64,000 bases of DNA from contig CAVTWT010000003.1 in the NCBI GenBank assembly GCA_963738425.1, positions 62,001 to 126,000 of the forward strand. The letters run 5' to 3'. The stretch's first letter is position 1; each line of letters begins with the position of its first letter. Below are positions 7,220-16,637 of the stretch, in pieces. The position numbers and the translations under genes were made by a program. The notes below the pieces were generated by a model, which searched no databases, was not told the DNA's origin, and was given only the letters and a program-made list of their open reading frames with translations. The stretch comes from CADEEN01 sp963738425. GTDB lineage: Bacteria > Pseudomonadota > Gammaproteobacteria > Burkholderiales > Burkholderiaceae_C.

Positions 7220-8194
7220 TCACTCCGAGGGGCCGCGCCCGCGGCCGTACAGCAGCAGCATGAGGATGATCAGGCCGCCGTAGATGACATGGCGCCCATA
7301 CTCCTCGATCTGCATCACCGACAGGATCGACTGCAGCAGCGTGATGAGGATGACGCCGGCGACGGTGCCCAGGTAGTTGCCGCGCCCGCCGAGGATCGAG
7401 GTGCCGCCGAGCACGACGGCCGCGATCGCCGGCAGCAGGTAGGCGTCGCCCATCGCCTGCGCAGCCTTGCTGGCATAGCCCGCCAGGAGCACGCCACCGA
7501 AAGCCGAGAGCGCGCCGGCCAGCGCGAAACTCGCCAGCACCACGCGCCGGGTGTTCGCGCCCGACAGGTAGGCCGCTCGCTCGCGGTTGCCGATCGCATA
7601 GACGACGCGGCCGAAGACGGTGCGCGTCAGCAGGAACACGGCGGCCGCGCCGATCAGGGCCCAGACGATCAGCGCGTTGGGAATGCCGAACAGGCCATCG
7701 CCGGTGGCGAGCCAGCGCATCGCCGCCGACGACGCATCCTGCGGCGAGAAGCCGCCGGTGTGCAGCACCATCAAGCCCTGCGCGATCGCATTGACCGCGA
7801 GCGTGACGATCATCGACGGCAAGCGCAGGTAGGCCACGCCGAAGCCGTTGACCAGACCCAGCGCCACGCCGCAGCCCACGCCCACCGGGATGGCCAGCGC
7901 CGGGCCCAGCCGACCCCAGCCCGTGGCGGCGGTGGCCATCATGCCGCCCACGGCCACCACCCAGGGCACCGACAGATCGATGTGCCCGAGCAGGATCACG
8001 ATCATGGTGCCGGTGGCGATGACACCGAGGAACGACGCCACTTTCAGCTGCTGCAGCAGGTACTCGGGCGACAGGAAGCTGCTCGAGTACAGGCTGCCCA
8101 CCAGCAGCAACGCGACGATGCAGCCGAAGGCCGAGGCGATGGCCGGATCGATCCGGCGCGGGCCGGCCCGCACGGCGCGGGCGGCCTCAGCCAT
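7220..8194 (-). CDS. Sugar ABC transporter permease (RbsC/YtfT type)
   Basis: The 324-residue protein has eight to ten hydrophobic helices and the family signatures GHIDLSVPWVVA (about residue 70), where GxIDLS is universal in the RbsC/BPD_transp_2 family, and VVLGGTSILGGRGNYLGT near residue 265. It overlaps the preceding permease gene by 8 bases. Two different permeases for one importer, rather than a homodimer, is the YtfT/YjfF arrangement known from galactofuranose transport. The cargo here is unknown. Confidence 0.92.
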   Translation of the reverse strand: MAEAARAVRAGPRRIDPAIASAFGCIVALLLVGSLYSSSFLSPEYLLQQLKVASFLGVIATGTMIVILLGHIDLSVPWVVAVGGMMATAATGWGRLGPALAIPVGVGCGVALGLVNGFGVAYLRLPSMIVTLAVNAIAQGLMVLHTGGFSPQDASSAAMRWLATGDGLFGIPNALIVWALIGAAAVFLLTRTVFGRVVYAIGNRERAAYLSGANTRRVVLASFALAGALSAFGGVLLAGYASKAAQAMGDAYLLPAIAAVVLGGTSILGGRGNYLGTVAGVILITLLQSILSVMQIEEYGRHVIYGGLIILMLLLYGRGRGPSE

Positions 8195-9170
8195 AGAGTT
8201 CGAGCCGGTTGCGCACGCGCAGCAGGCGCAAGGCGCCCAGGCTCACCGCCCCCGCCAGCACCAGGCCCTGGAACAACGGCTGCCACAGCGGTTCGAGATC
8301 GAACACGAACAGCAGATCGCCGATGGTGCGGAACATCAACGCGCCGAAGATCGCGCCGATGGCGCTGCCCGAGCCGCCGAACAGCGACACGCCACCGAGC
8401 ACGACCGCGCCGATCGAGTACAGGGTGTAGGTGTTGCCGTTGGCCGCCGAGGCCTCGCCCGAGGAGGTGATGCAGGTGATGAACAGACCTGCCACCGCCG
8501 ACAACAGGCCCGACAGCAGGTAAGCCACGAACTTGGCGCGCCGGATCGGCACGCCCGACATGTAGGCCGCGACCTCGGCCGAGCCGATGGCATAGGCCGC
8601 GCGCCCGACCTCGGAGCGCCGGTACGGCAACCACACCAGCAGCACCAGCGCCAGCAGCAGCGCCAGGCTGGCCGGGATGCCGCCGGGCAACTGGCCGGTC
8701 AGCGCCTCGCCGAGCGTGGTGTCGATGTCGCCGCCGGGCACGCGGCGCAGCGCCAGCGCGAGGCCGTAGAAGATGGAGCCGGTGGCGATGGTGGCGACGA
8801 TCGGCTGCAGCCGCCCGACGATGACGATCAGACCGTTGAGCGCACCGCACGCCAGCCCCGCCCCGAGCACGCCGACCACGCCCAGTGCCACCTCCAGCGG
8901 CGAGCCGACGACGATGCGCGAGGCCAGGCAGTTGGCCAGCACCATCACCATGCCCACCGACAGATCGATGCCCGAGGTCAACACCACCAGCGTCTGCGCC
9001 ATCGCCACGATCGCCAGCAGCACGCCCTTGTTGGCCGCGGTCTGCGCCACGTTGGCAGTCAGGCCCGCCGGGTGGTTGCTGGCGTAGATCACGAACATGA
9101 CGACGAAGGCCGCGAACGCGAGCAGGGTGCCGCGGTGTTCGCGCAGGCGAAATGGCCAGTCGCTGTTCAT
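8187..9170 (-). CDS. Sugar ABC transporter permease (RbsC/YjfF type)
   Basis: This 327-residue inner-membrane permease starts at the ATG at 9170, which overlaps the ATPase stop in an ATGA. Family signatures are VVLTSGIDLSVGMVMVLANC at about residue 60 and VVLGGVSLFGGSGSAIGA near 265. LSGLLSAVAGLFI is the conserved helix before the cytoplasmic loop. A longer frame upstream only shadows the ATPase gene. It should pair with the permease encoded immediately downstream to form the membrane channel. Confidence 0.92.
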   Translation of the reverse strand: MNSDWPFRLREHRGTLLAFAAFVVMFVIYASNHPAGLTANVAQTAANKGVLLAIVAMAQTLVVLTSGIDLSVGMVMVLANCLASRIVVGSPLEVALGVVGVLGAGLACGALNGLIVIVGRLQPIVATIATGSIFYGLALALRRVPGGDIDTTLGEALTGQLPGGIPASLALLLALVLLVWLPYRRSEVGRAAYAIGSAEVAAYMSGVPIRRAKFVAYLLSGLLSAVAGLFITCITSSGEASAANGNTYTLYSIGAVVLGGVSLFGGSGSAIGAIFGALMFRTIGDLLFVFDLEPLWQPLFQGLVLAGAVSLGALRLLRVRNRLELYG

Positions 9171-10684
9171 GCGGCGGCGGCCACGGCCGGCAGGTCGAGC
9201 GCGCTGCTGATCAGCGCATGCTCGGTGACCTCGGCGCCGACCAGCTCGCGCCGCACCGCGCCCTCGACCATCACCAGCACGCGGTCGCAGCAGCCGATGA
9301 GCTCGTCGTAGTCGGTGGAATAGAACAGGATCGCGGCGCCCTCGTCGGCCAGGCGCCGCAGCAACTGGTAGATCTCCTGCTTGGTGCCGACGTCGATGCC
9401 GCGCGTCGGGTCGTTCAGCAGGATGATGCGCGGCGCGTTCAGCAGCCACTTGCCGATCACCAGCTTCTGCTGGTTGCCGCCCGACAGCGACCCTGCCGCC
9501 GCCGCGGTGCCGTCGCTGCGCACCGCCAGCAGCTGCATCATGCGGTCGATCGCGCTGCGCTCGGCGGCTCGATCGACGATGCCCCAGCGCGACAGCGCGC
9601 CGAGCGCGGCGAACGACAGGTTGTCGCCGACGGACATCGGCAGCATCAGGCCCTCGGTCTTGCGGTCCTCGGGAATCAGCGCCATGCCGATGTCGGCGCG
9701 CTTGGCGGCGTCTGGCGCGCCAACCTGCACCGCCCGGCCGTCGATGAGCAGCTCGCCGCGCGTGCCGCGCAGCACGCCGAACAACGCCAGCAGCAGCTCG
9801 CGCTGGCCCTGGCCGTCGAGCCCGCCGAGCCCCACCACCTCGCCGGCGCGCAGGCGCAGCGAGATGTCGTTCAGGCGATCTCCCCACTGCAGGTGGCGCA
9901 GTTCGAGCCGGGGCGGTGCGTCGTTGCTCGCCGGCGCCGGCTTGGCCGGGAACACGCCGCTGTACTCGCGGCCGATCATCAGTTCCACCACCTCGTGGTC
10001 GGTCTTCGTACCGGCAGCGTAGTGCGCCACGCTGCGGCCGTTGCGGAACACGGTGCACTCATCAGCAAGTTCGGCGATCTCGTGCATGCGGTGCGAGATG
10101 TAGATCAGCGCCAAGCCATCGGCGCGCAGGCGTTTCAGCACCTTGACGATGCGGCTCACGTCGGCCGCGGCCAACGCCGACGTGGCCTCGTCGAGAATCA
10201 GGATCCGCGGCCGGCGTGCCAGCGCCTTGGCGATCTCCACCATCTGACGCCGCGACAGCGACAGATCCTTGACGCGCGCCAGCGGGTGGATGTCACTCGC
10301 GCCGGCGCGCGCAAGCGCTTCCTCGGCGATGCGGCGCTGCTCGCGCGCGTCGATCAGGCCGAAGCGCTTCGGCGGGTTGCTGATCGAGATGTTGTCGGCC
10401 ACCGACAAATCCGGGATCAGCGAGAGTTCCTGGAAGATACAGACGATGCCGGCCGCGGCCGCCGCCGCTGGCGACGTGAACGCCACCGGCTGGCCGTCGA
10501 GCAGCAGCCGGCCTTCGTCTGGCGCCATCACGCCCGACATGATCTTGATCAGCGTGGACTTGCCGGCACCGTTCTCGCCGAGCACGGCATGGATGCGGCC
10601 GGCCTCGACCACGAGGTCGGCCTCCTGCAGCGCGCGCACGCCACCAAAGCGTTTGGAGATGCGTTGCACCTCGAACACGCTCAT
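9167..10684 (-). CDS. Sugar ABC transporter ATP-binding protein (RbsA/MglA type)
   Basis: The 505-residue protein contains two tandem ATPase domains. The N-terminal domain has a canonical Walker A, GENGAGKST (about residues 36-44), a weak signature LSLSRRQ and Walker B ILILDEATSAL. The C-terminal domain has a degenerate Walker A, GLDGQGQRE, but a canonical signature LSGGNQQK and Walker B IILLNDPTRGID. This asymmetry is the rule for sugar importers of this class. The ATG at 10684 is taken because the conserved FEVQRISKRFGGVRAL follows at once. It energises the two permeases encoded downstream. Confidence 0.93.
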   Translation of the reverse strand: MSVFEVQRISKRFGGVRALQEADLVVEAGRIHAVLGENGAGKSTLIKIMSGVMAPDEGRLLLDGQPVAFTSPAAAAAAGIVCIFQELSLIPDLSVADNISISNPPKRFGLIDAREQRRIAEEALARAGASDIHPLARVKDLSLSRRQMVEIAKALARRPRILILDEATSALAAADVSRIVKVLKRLRADGLALIYISHRMHEIAELADECTVFRNGRSVAHYAAGTKTDHEVVELMIGREYSGVFPAKPAPASNDAPPRLELRHLQWGDRLNDISLRLRAGEVVGLGGLDGQGQRELLLALFGVLRGTRGELLIDGRAVQVGAPDAAKRADIGMALIPEDRKTEGLMLPMSVGDNLSFAALGALSRWGIVDRAAERSAIDRMMQLLAVRSDGTAAAAGSLSGGNQQKLVIGKWLLNAPRIILLNDPTRGIDVGTKQEIYQLLRRLADEGAAILFYSTDYDELIGCCDRVLVMVEGAVRRELVGAEVTEHALISSALDLPAVAAAA

Positions 10685-10724
10685 CGCCACACTCCGGCCG
10701 GCATGGCTGCGGGTTGCGCGACAG

Positions 10725-11843
10725 CTACTTGTTGCCCTCGGTCTGGCCCATGATCTCCTGTGCCGTGAAGTTGATGCCGCAGGTGGGGAAGGCATTGCCG
10801 ACGAAGAAGTTGTCCGACTGCTTCTCGTAGAAGTCCTGGCCGTCCTTCAGGTTCGGATGCTCGGCCTTGGCCAGCGGCAGCTTGATCGCCTGCGGCAGCA
10901 CCTTGCCTTCGAGCGCCGCGATCGCGACCTTCATCGCCACCGCCACCTGCGCTGGTCCGGTGCCGGCCGAGGCGCACTTCAGTCCCTGGCCGGCGTACTT
11001 GGCGCAGAACTTCCGGAAGCCGTTCTCGGTCTCGCCGCCGAAGGGGACGAAGGGGTGCTTGGCGTCGATCATCGCCTGCACCACGCCGGTGTCACCGCCC
11101 TGCGCGGTGATGGCATCGAACTTCTTGTGCACCGCCAGGGCGTCGGCGGTGACCTTCTGCGCGGTCGGGTCGTCCCACTTGCCGATCACCTCGACCACGT
11201 CCCATTTCTTGCCTGAGGCCTTGAACACCTCGTGGATGCCGTCGTGGCGGTCGCGGTCCACCGAGGTGCCCGAGACGCCGCGCACCTCCAGCACCTTGCC
11301 GCCGTTGGGCACGTGCTTGACCAGCCACTCCGCCCAGTACTTGCCCAGGCCCTTCTGATCGACGTTGACATTGATCGCCTCCTCGGTGTCGAGGATGTTG
11401 TCGTAGGCCACGAGCACGACGCCGGCGTCGTTGGCGCGCTTGATCACCGGCTTGAAGGCGGCCGGGTTCTGCGCGTTGACGACGATCGCGTCGAAGCCCG
11501 AGTCGATGAAGTTGTTGATCGCCGCGATCTGCGCGGCCACATCCTCGCCGGTGGAGACGACCTTGAACTCCTTCAGCTTGGACACCACCTCCGGTTGCGC
11601 CGCGTAGGCCTTGGCGGTCTTGATCATCTGGATGCGCCAGGTGTTGGCGATGTAGCCGTTGGCCAGCGCGACGCGGTACGGCCCCTTCTTCGCCGGGTAC
11701 TGAAACAGCTTGGTGCCGGACGCCCACGGCGCGAAGCACTTCGGGTCGGAGTTGGCGGCCGTGACGACCTTGGGCGGTGCGGCCAGCGCGGCGCCGGCCA
11801 TGAGGAACGCGGCGGCCAGGGCAATACGGTTGCGCAAAGGCAT
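10725..11843 (-). CDS. Periplasmic sugar-binding protein (type 1 PBP)
   Basis: This 372-residue protein has a clear signal peptide: MPLRNR, a hydrophobic core and cleavage near ALAAPP at residue 20-22. The mature part is a periplasmic binding protein of the RbsB/galactofuranose-binding type, with YRVALANGYIANTWRIQMI near residue 56, FDAIVVNAQNPAAF, VLVAYDNILD and ITAQGGDTGVVQAMIDA. It is the first gene of the importer operon and has a GGAGACACC-type ribosome-binding site. A GntR-family gene is divergent, with an operator-like palindrome between them. The ligand is probably a sugar or sugar acid whose lactone is handled by the linked SMP-30 protein. Confidence 0.9.
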   Translation of the reverse strand: MPLRNRIALAAAFLMAGAALAAPPKVVTAANSDPKCFAPWASGTKLFQYPAKKGPYRVALANGYIANTWRIQMIKTAKAYAAQPEVVSKLKEFKVVSTGEDVAAQIAAINNFIDSGFDAIVVNAQNPAAFKPVIKRANDAGVVLVAYDNILDTEEAINVNVDQKGLGKYWAEWLVKHVPNGGKVLEVRGVSGTSVDRDRHDGIHEVFKASGKKWDVVEVIGKWDDPTAQKVTADALAVHKKFDAITAQGGDTGVVQAMIDAKHPFVPFGGETENGFRKFCAKYAGQGLKCASAGTGPAQVAVAMKVAIAALEGKVLPQAIKLPLAKAEHPNLKDGQDFYEKQSDNFFVGNAFPTCGINFTAQEIMGQTEGNK

Positions 11844-11906
11844 ATGGTGTCTCCTTGTTGTGACGAAGAGGCGCCGCGAAACAGCCCTGGCGCCGAAAGG
11901 CTCAAT

Positions 11907-11931
11907 GGTCAGATCATCTTATGATTGAACC
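11907..11931. promoter_or_regulatory. Probable operator of the FadR/GntR regulator
   Basis: GGTCAGATCAT-CTT-ATGATTGAACC is an imperfect inverted repeat with perfect inner arms ATCAT/ATGAT and outer GGT/ACC. It lies in the divergent gap between the sugar-binding-protein gene and the regulator gene. The GGTC...ACC form resembles FadR-subfamily sites. Confidence 0.6.
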
Positions 11932-11962
11932 GGGCTGGCAAGAATGGGTGGATATCCGGATC

Positions 11963-12739
11963 ATGCGCATCAAGAACGTCCTGGGCAACACGCTCGACCA
12001 CCTCGGAGAGGCCTTGGTCGGCGGGCGCTGGGGTGCCGACGGCGCACTGCCGTCCGAGCCGCTGCTGTGCGAGGCGCTGGGCGTCAGTCGCTCCGTGGTG
12101 CGCGAGGCGGTGAAGTCGCTGGTGGCCAAGGGTCTGCTGACCACCGGCCCGAAGGTCGGCACCCGGGTCCAGCCGGCCGACCAGTGGAACTGGTTTGACC
12201 CGGACGTGATTGCCTGGCACAGCCGCGGCGGTCTGTCGCGCGAGTTCGTGCGCGACCTGCATGAACTTCGTCGCGTCGTCGAGCCCGCCGCCGTGGCCTT
12301 GGCCGCAGAGCGCGCCACCGCCACCGACCTGGAGCATCTGGAGACGGCGTTCGCCGGCATGAGCGCGGCCATCGCCGGAGGCGGCGACTACGTGCGCCAC
12401 GACCTCGCCTTCCACCAGGGGCTGCTCGCGGCCAGCCACAACCGCATGCTGGTGCACATGAGCAAGGCGCTGGCGGCGCTGCTGCGCACCAGCTTCGAGC
12501 TGTCGACGGCGCGGCCACACAGCGCGGCCAAGTCGCTGCCCAACCACCGCGCCATCCTCGACGCCGTGATCGCACGCAACCCGCCGCGCGCGCACAAGGC
12601 GGCGCTGGTGCTGATCGACAACGCCGGTCGCGACATCGACACGGTGCTGGCGTCACGGCGCACGCTGCCGTCGCTCGCGGCGCCGCCGACGCGGCTGGCC
12701 GCGCCTGCGCGGCGCAAGACGAGCACGGCTCGTGGCTGA
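11963..12739 (+). CDS. FadR/GntR family transcriptional regulator
   Basis: The N-terminal winged helix shows LPSEPLLCEALGVSRSVVREAVKSLVAKGLL, the GntR DNA-binding signature. The C-terminal FCD ligand domain has DLHELRRVVEPAAVALAA, the metal-site-type residues in YVRHDLAFHQGLLAASHN and a final NHRAILDAV helix. The ATG at 11963 (258 residues) is preferred. A further in-frame ATG at 11921 sits inside the operator-like palindrome and would add a non-conserved tail. The last 30 residues are basic and low in complexity. It probably represses the divergent sugar-import operon until an aldonate or uronate-like ligand binds. Confidence 0.88.
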   Translation: MRIKNVLGNTLDHLGEALVGGRWGADGALPSEPLLCEALGVSRSVVREAVKSLVAKGLLTTGPKVGTRVQPADQWNWFDPDVIAWHSRGGLSREFVRDLHELRRVVEPAAVALAAERATATDLEHLETAFAGMSAAIAGGGDYVRHDLAFHQGLLAASHNRMLVHMSKALAALLRTSFELSTARPHSAAKSLPNHRAILDAVIARNPPRAHKAALVLIDNAGRDIDTVLASRRTLPSLAAPPTRLAAPARRKTSTARG

Positions 12740-13159
12740 GACGCGGAGGGCTCAGCGGCACATCAGTCGATCTGGAGCCTTTGCGCGAGCTTGGTGTAGC
12801 TGTCGTGCGTGGCCTGCCTGCGGTGCCGAGCCGTCAGGCCACCGTCTTGCGGCCCTCCGTTCAACGGTGGTGGATGTGTGGCGACGCCGCCCCTGTGGCA
12901 CAGGAAGTCAGGTGATGCGGCAGCGGGATCCAGCGCGCGGTACGTCCATTTCCGATTGGATCGAACGACTGTTCCGGGTCGATCAGCTACATCCCGCGCG
13001 ACGGCTCGGAAGACCGCGAAACGAGTGAAGGGAACCTTCGCGCATCGGCGCTCAGCGTTCCCTCCGTCGCCTACACGGACATTCGCGCACGGCGATCCAA
13101 CGCTCGCTTTCAGTCGAGAGCATCGGCTCGGCGTCAACGCCAATAGCCGCGAGCGGTGA
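12740..13159. other. Non-coding gap without a recognisable gene
   Basis: About 420 bases separate the GntR gene from the crotonase gene. Open frames on both strands (for example 12763-13143 minus and 12809-13159 plus) are arginine/serine-rich and show no family motif. The stretch looks less GC-skewed at third positions than its neighbours. I see no terminator hairpin, RNA gene or repeat. It may contain decayed coding sequence, but nothing identifiable. Confidence 0.5.
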
Positions 13160-13876
13160 TCAGCGCCGCAGCGCCTCCACTTCTCTCTGCATCTCCGACT
13201 CCACTTCGACCGCGCGATCGAAGCGTTCCAACCCCATCCGATTCAGCACGCGCTTGAATCGCAAGACCACCGCCGGCTCGAGCGCAACCAGGCGTTGGGC
13301 AATGGCTTGGGTTTGCGCATCGAGCTGCTCGCGCGGCGCCACGTTCCAGACCAAGCCCCATTGCCGCGCGTCGGCGGCGGTGAAGGCGTCGCCGAGCAGC
13401 ATCAGGGCCTTGGCGCGCATCACGCCGGCCGATGCGGCGAGCGTGGCGCTGACGCCGCCGGTGACGAAGACGCCGATGCCGGCCTCGGGCAGCTTGAAGC
13501 GCGCGTCGTCGGCGGCGACGACGATGTCGGTGCACAGCATCCATTCGAGGCCGGCGCCGACGACCCAGCCGTGCACGGCGGCGACCACCGGCTTGGGGCC
13601 GTGAACGATCGCCGTGGCCACCGCCTGCACGAGTTCGAGGTCGCGTGCCGTCGGCGGCTGGCTGATGTCGCGGCCGGCGCAGAAGGCGCGGCCTTCGCCG
13701 CGCAGCACGATGGCGCGCACGCTGTCGTCGGTCATCGCGGCGGTGAGCGCGTGGAGCAGCGCTTGCGCGAGCGGCTCGTCGATGGCGTTGAGCTTGGCAG
13801 GGCGGTTCAGGCTCAGCGTCAAGACGCCGTCGGCGCCGTCGTGGCGTTCGACGCGCAGCGACTCGGTGGTGTGATC
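13160..13876 (-). CDS. Enoyl-CoA hydratase/isomerase family protein (start unclear)
   Basis: The crotonase fold is clear from LRVERHDGADGVLTLSLNRP to the C-terminal helices, about 238 residues. The oxyanion-hole segment is AFCAGRDIS. Both catalytic-type glutamates are present, in WVVGAGLEWMLC and FKLPEAGIG. The frame has no ATG or GTG near the first conserved strand; the first in-frame candidate, TTG at 13822, would delete that strand. The real start is therefore probably damaged by a base error just after the acyl-CoA dehydrogenase stop, with which it abuts. It is the last gene of the operon and should hydrate or isomerise an enoyl-CoA intermediate. Confidence 0.8.
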   Translation of the reverse strand, partial: DHTTESLRVERHDGADGVLTLSLNRPAKLNAIDEPLAQALLHALTAAMTDDSVRAIVLRGEGRAFCAGRDISQPPTARDLELVQAVATAIVHGPKPVVAAVHGWVVGAGLEWMLCTDIVVAADDARFKLPEAGIGVFVTGGVSATLAASAGVMRAKALMLLGDAFTAADARQWGLVWNVAPREQLDAQTQAIAQRLVALEPAVVLRFKRVLNRMGLERFDRAVEVESEMQREVEALRR

Positions 13877-15585
13877 ACGGCACCGCCGGCAGCGCGAGTT
13901 CGCGCGCCGCGGCCACGCGCGACCAGTGCATCGCGCCTTGCGGCAGCAGCCACTGCATGCCGTAGCGCATGCGCGCGGTCTTGGCTTGCGCCCAGGCGGC
14001 ATCGGGCTCGGCGGCGGCGGCGCGTGCGCTGGCGGCGAAGGCCCAGGCCAGCAGCGTGTGCGCCAGGCCGAACAGAAAGTCGTCGGCGGCGCGCAGCGCC
14101 AGCTCGCGGTCGGTCTTGGCGTTGTCGATCAGCGCGGCTGGTGATCGCGCGCGCCGAGGCGCAGGCGTCGCGCAAGGGCGCGGCGAACTCGGGCGCGGCG
14201 CGGCCGGCTTCGGACTCGCACTCTTCCAGCAGCGCGAACAGGGTGGCGCCGCCGTCGGCCAGCACCTTGCGTTGCAGCAGGTCGATGGCCTGCACTTCGT
14301 TCGTGCCTTCGTAGATCATCGCGATGCGCGCGTCGCGCACCTGCTGCTCGATGCCGTACTCGTGCACGTAGCCGTAGCCGCCGAAGACCTGCTGCGCCGC
14401 GGCCGCAGTCTGAAAGCCGTGGTGGGTGGCGAAGGCCTTGAGGATCGGCGTCAGCAGCGCGGCGAGCTTGCCGGCGGCCTCGCGCTGCGCCGCATCGGCA
14501 TGGTGGTGCGACTCGTCGATCGCCAACGCGGTGCGGTAGGCGATCACGCGCTGTGCTTCGGTCATGGCCTGGGCGCGCAGCAGGATGTGGCGCACGGCGG
14601 CGTGCTGCACGATCGGCACGCCCATCTGCACGCGTTCTTGCGCATAGCGCAGCGCGTTCTGCGTCGCCATTTCCTGGTGGCCGAGGCCTTGCAGGCCGAC
14701 ATGCAGGCGCGCCGAGTTCATCATCAGGAACATCGCCGCCAGGCCGCGGTTGGGCTCGCCGACGAGCCAGCCGGTCGCGCCTTCGTAGCGCATCGCGCAG
14801 GTGGCGCTGCCCTTGATGCCCATCTTCTTCTCGATGCCGTCGCAATGCATCGCATTGCGCGTGCCGTCGGGAAGAATCTTCGGCACCAGCGCGAGCGAAA
14901 CGCCCTTGGTGCCCGGCGGTGCATCGGGCAGGCGGCACAACACCAGGTGCACGATGTTGTCGGTGAGGTCGTGCTCGCCGCCGCTGATGAAGATCTTGTT
15001 GCCGGAAATGCGCAGCGAACCGTCGGGCTGCGGCAGGGCCTTGGTGCGCAGCACGCCGAGGTCGGTGCCGGCGCCGGGTTCGGTGAGCGCCATCGCGGCC
15101 AGCCACTCGCCGCTGGCGACCTTGGCGAGGTAGCGGTCCTTCAACTCATCGCTGGCATGGCCCTTGATCGTTTCGTAGGCGCCGTGCAGCAGGTCGGGGT
15201 ACATGGTCCAGGCGTGGTTGCACGCCACCATCATTTCGCGCACCGCGGCATCGACCAGCAACGGCAGGCCCTGGCCGCCCCATTGCGGATCGCACGGCAG
15301 CGCGGGCCAGCCGCCTTCGACCAGCGCGCGATAGGCCTCGCGGTAGCCCTTGGGCGTGCGCACGTTGCCCTGCGCGTCGAGCGTGCAGCCTTCGAGGTCG
15401 CCGGGTGAGTTGGTCGGCAGCACGACTTCGCTGGTGAAGCGCGCGGCCTCTTCGAGCACCGCCGAAGCGGTGTCGAGATCGATGTCGGCAAAGGCCTCGC
15501 AGCGCGCCCACGACGCCGGTGCGTCGAGCACGCGCTCGAGAACGAAGCGCATGTCGCGCAAGGGGGCAACGTAGTCGTAGGCCAT
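13875..15585 (-). CDS. Acyl-CoA dehydrogenase, ~590-residue type, one frameshift
   Basis: The main frame from the ATG at 15585 encodes an acyl-CoA dehydrogenase with an extended N-terminal domain. It shows the FAD and substrate segment MALTEPGAGTDLG, the middle beta-domain ISGGEHDLTDNIVHLVL and the catalytic-base region MIYEGTNEVQAIDLL. Near 14128-14145 the frame breaks: after ASARAITSR the conserved C-terminal domain continues in another frame as LIDNAKTDRELALRAADDF and ends ELALPAVP at 13875. One inserted base explains this. The order of genes suggests oxidation of the CoA ester formed by the ligase in the same operon. It lacks a signal peptide. Confidence 0.88.
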
Positions 15586-15612
15586 GTCGACCCCTTGCGC
15601 TGTGAAGGCGAC

Positions 15613-16605
15613 TCAGGACTCGGCGGTGAAGCCGATCTTCTTGACCAGCGGGCCCCAGCGCTCGAACTCGCGCTTCTGGCTCGCAGCCATCTCCTGCGCC
15701 GTCGAGCCCTGCACGATCAGGCCGACGGCCGCCACGCCGTCGATCACCGACGGGTCACGCAGCGCGGCGTTGATCGCCGCATTGGCGGCGGCGAGCATCG
15801 GCGCCGGCGTGCGCGCGGGGGCGTAGAAGCCGAACCACTCTTCCACCGTCAGGTCGGCGAGGCCCTGCTCGGCGAAGGTCGCCACGTCGGGGAAATAGGG
15901 CGAGCGCTTGGCACCCGAGGTGGCGATGACGCGCAGCTTGCCCGCCTTGTGGTTGGCCAGGAAGTCGCCGCTGGGCGTGACCATCGAGGCGATCTGGCCA
16001 CCGACCACGTCGGTGATGCCGGGCACCGAGCCGCGGTAGGGGATGTGCTTCAAGTCGGTGCCGGTGTTCAGGCCGAGCAGGGCGCCGATGAAGTGCGGCG
16101 TCGATCCTGCTGCCGGTGAGCCGTAGCTCGCGTCCTTGGGGTTGGCCTTGCACCACGCCAGGTAGTCCTTCACCGTCTTGACGCTGGCCGGCACGAGCGG
16201 GCCGATGGCCAGGCCGTGGTGGATGATCGCCGAGGTCGAGACCGGGATGAAGTCCTTCTCGGCGTCGTAGCTCATCTTGGTATAGACGTGCGGGTAGATC
16301 GACGTGGCCGAGTAGGGCGTCATGCACAGCGTCGCGCCGTCGGGTGCGGCCTGCTTGAGGGTGTCCAGCGCGATGCGCCCGCCCGCGCCGGGCTTGTTCT
16401 CGACGATGCCCGGGAGCTTCGAGTACGCGCTGCCGGCGAGCTTGTCGGCGACGCGGCGGGCCACGATGTCGCCCGCGCTGCCGGCCGGAAAACCGTAGAG
16501 GATCTTCACCTGCTCGACCGGCTGCGCGTGGGCGGCGGGCCAGCCGCCGACGAGCGCGGCGCCCGCGGTGGCTTGCATCATGAAGTGGCGGCGTGTGGTG
16601 CTCAT
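15613..16605 (-). CDS. Bug/TctC family tripartite tricarboxylate receptor
   Basis: The 330-residue protein starts at the ATG at 16605 with the ribosome-binding site AGGAGACACC. It has an RRHFMM signal peptide with a Tat-like double arginine and cleavage near AHAQP. Mature signatures of the Bug family are FPAGSAGDIVARRVADKL, ENKPGAGGRIA and the C-terminal FERWGPLVKKIGF. Bug proteins bind carboxylates in the periplasm and usually serve TctAB permeases. No tctA or tctB is in this window, so it is an orphan receptor embedded in a catabolic operon, a common Burkholderiales arrangement. It may capture the acid that the operon's ligase activates. Confidence 0.92.
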   Translation of the reverse strand: MSTTRRHFMMQATAGAALVGGWPAAHAQPVEQVKILYGFPAGSAGDIVARRVADKLAGSAYSKLPGIVENKPGAGGRIALDTLKQAAPDGATLCMTPYSATSIYPHVYTKMSYDAEKDFIPVSTSAIIHHGLAIGPLVPASVKTVKDYLAWCKANPKDASYGSPAAGSTPHFIGALLGLNTGTDLKHIPYRGSVPGITDVVGGQIASMVTPSGDFLANHKAGKLRVIATSGAKRSPYFPDVATFAEQGLADLTVEEWFGFYAPARTPAPMLAAANAAINAALRDPSVIDGVAAVGLIVQGSTAQEMAASQKREFERWGPLVKKIGFTAES

Positions 16606-16637
16606 CGAGGTGTCTCCTAAGGGGATGTAGGTGTGGG

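Noticed and set aside
12763..13143. 126-codon minus-strand frame in the gap after the GntR gene
   Set aside because: No start context, no family motif, and composition unlike the neighbouring genes; at best decayed sequence.
14553..15133. Plus-strand frames across the acyl-CoA dehydrogenase
   Set aside because: They mirror the conserved minus-strand dehydrogenase and contain no motif of their own.
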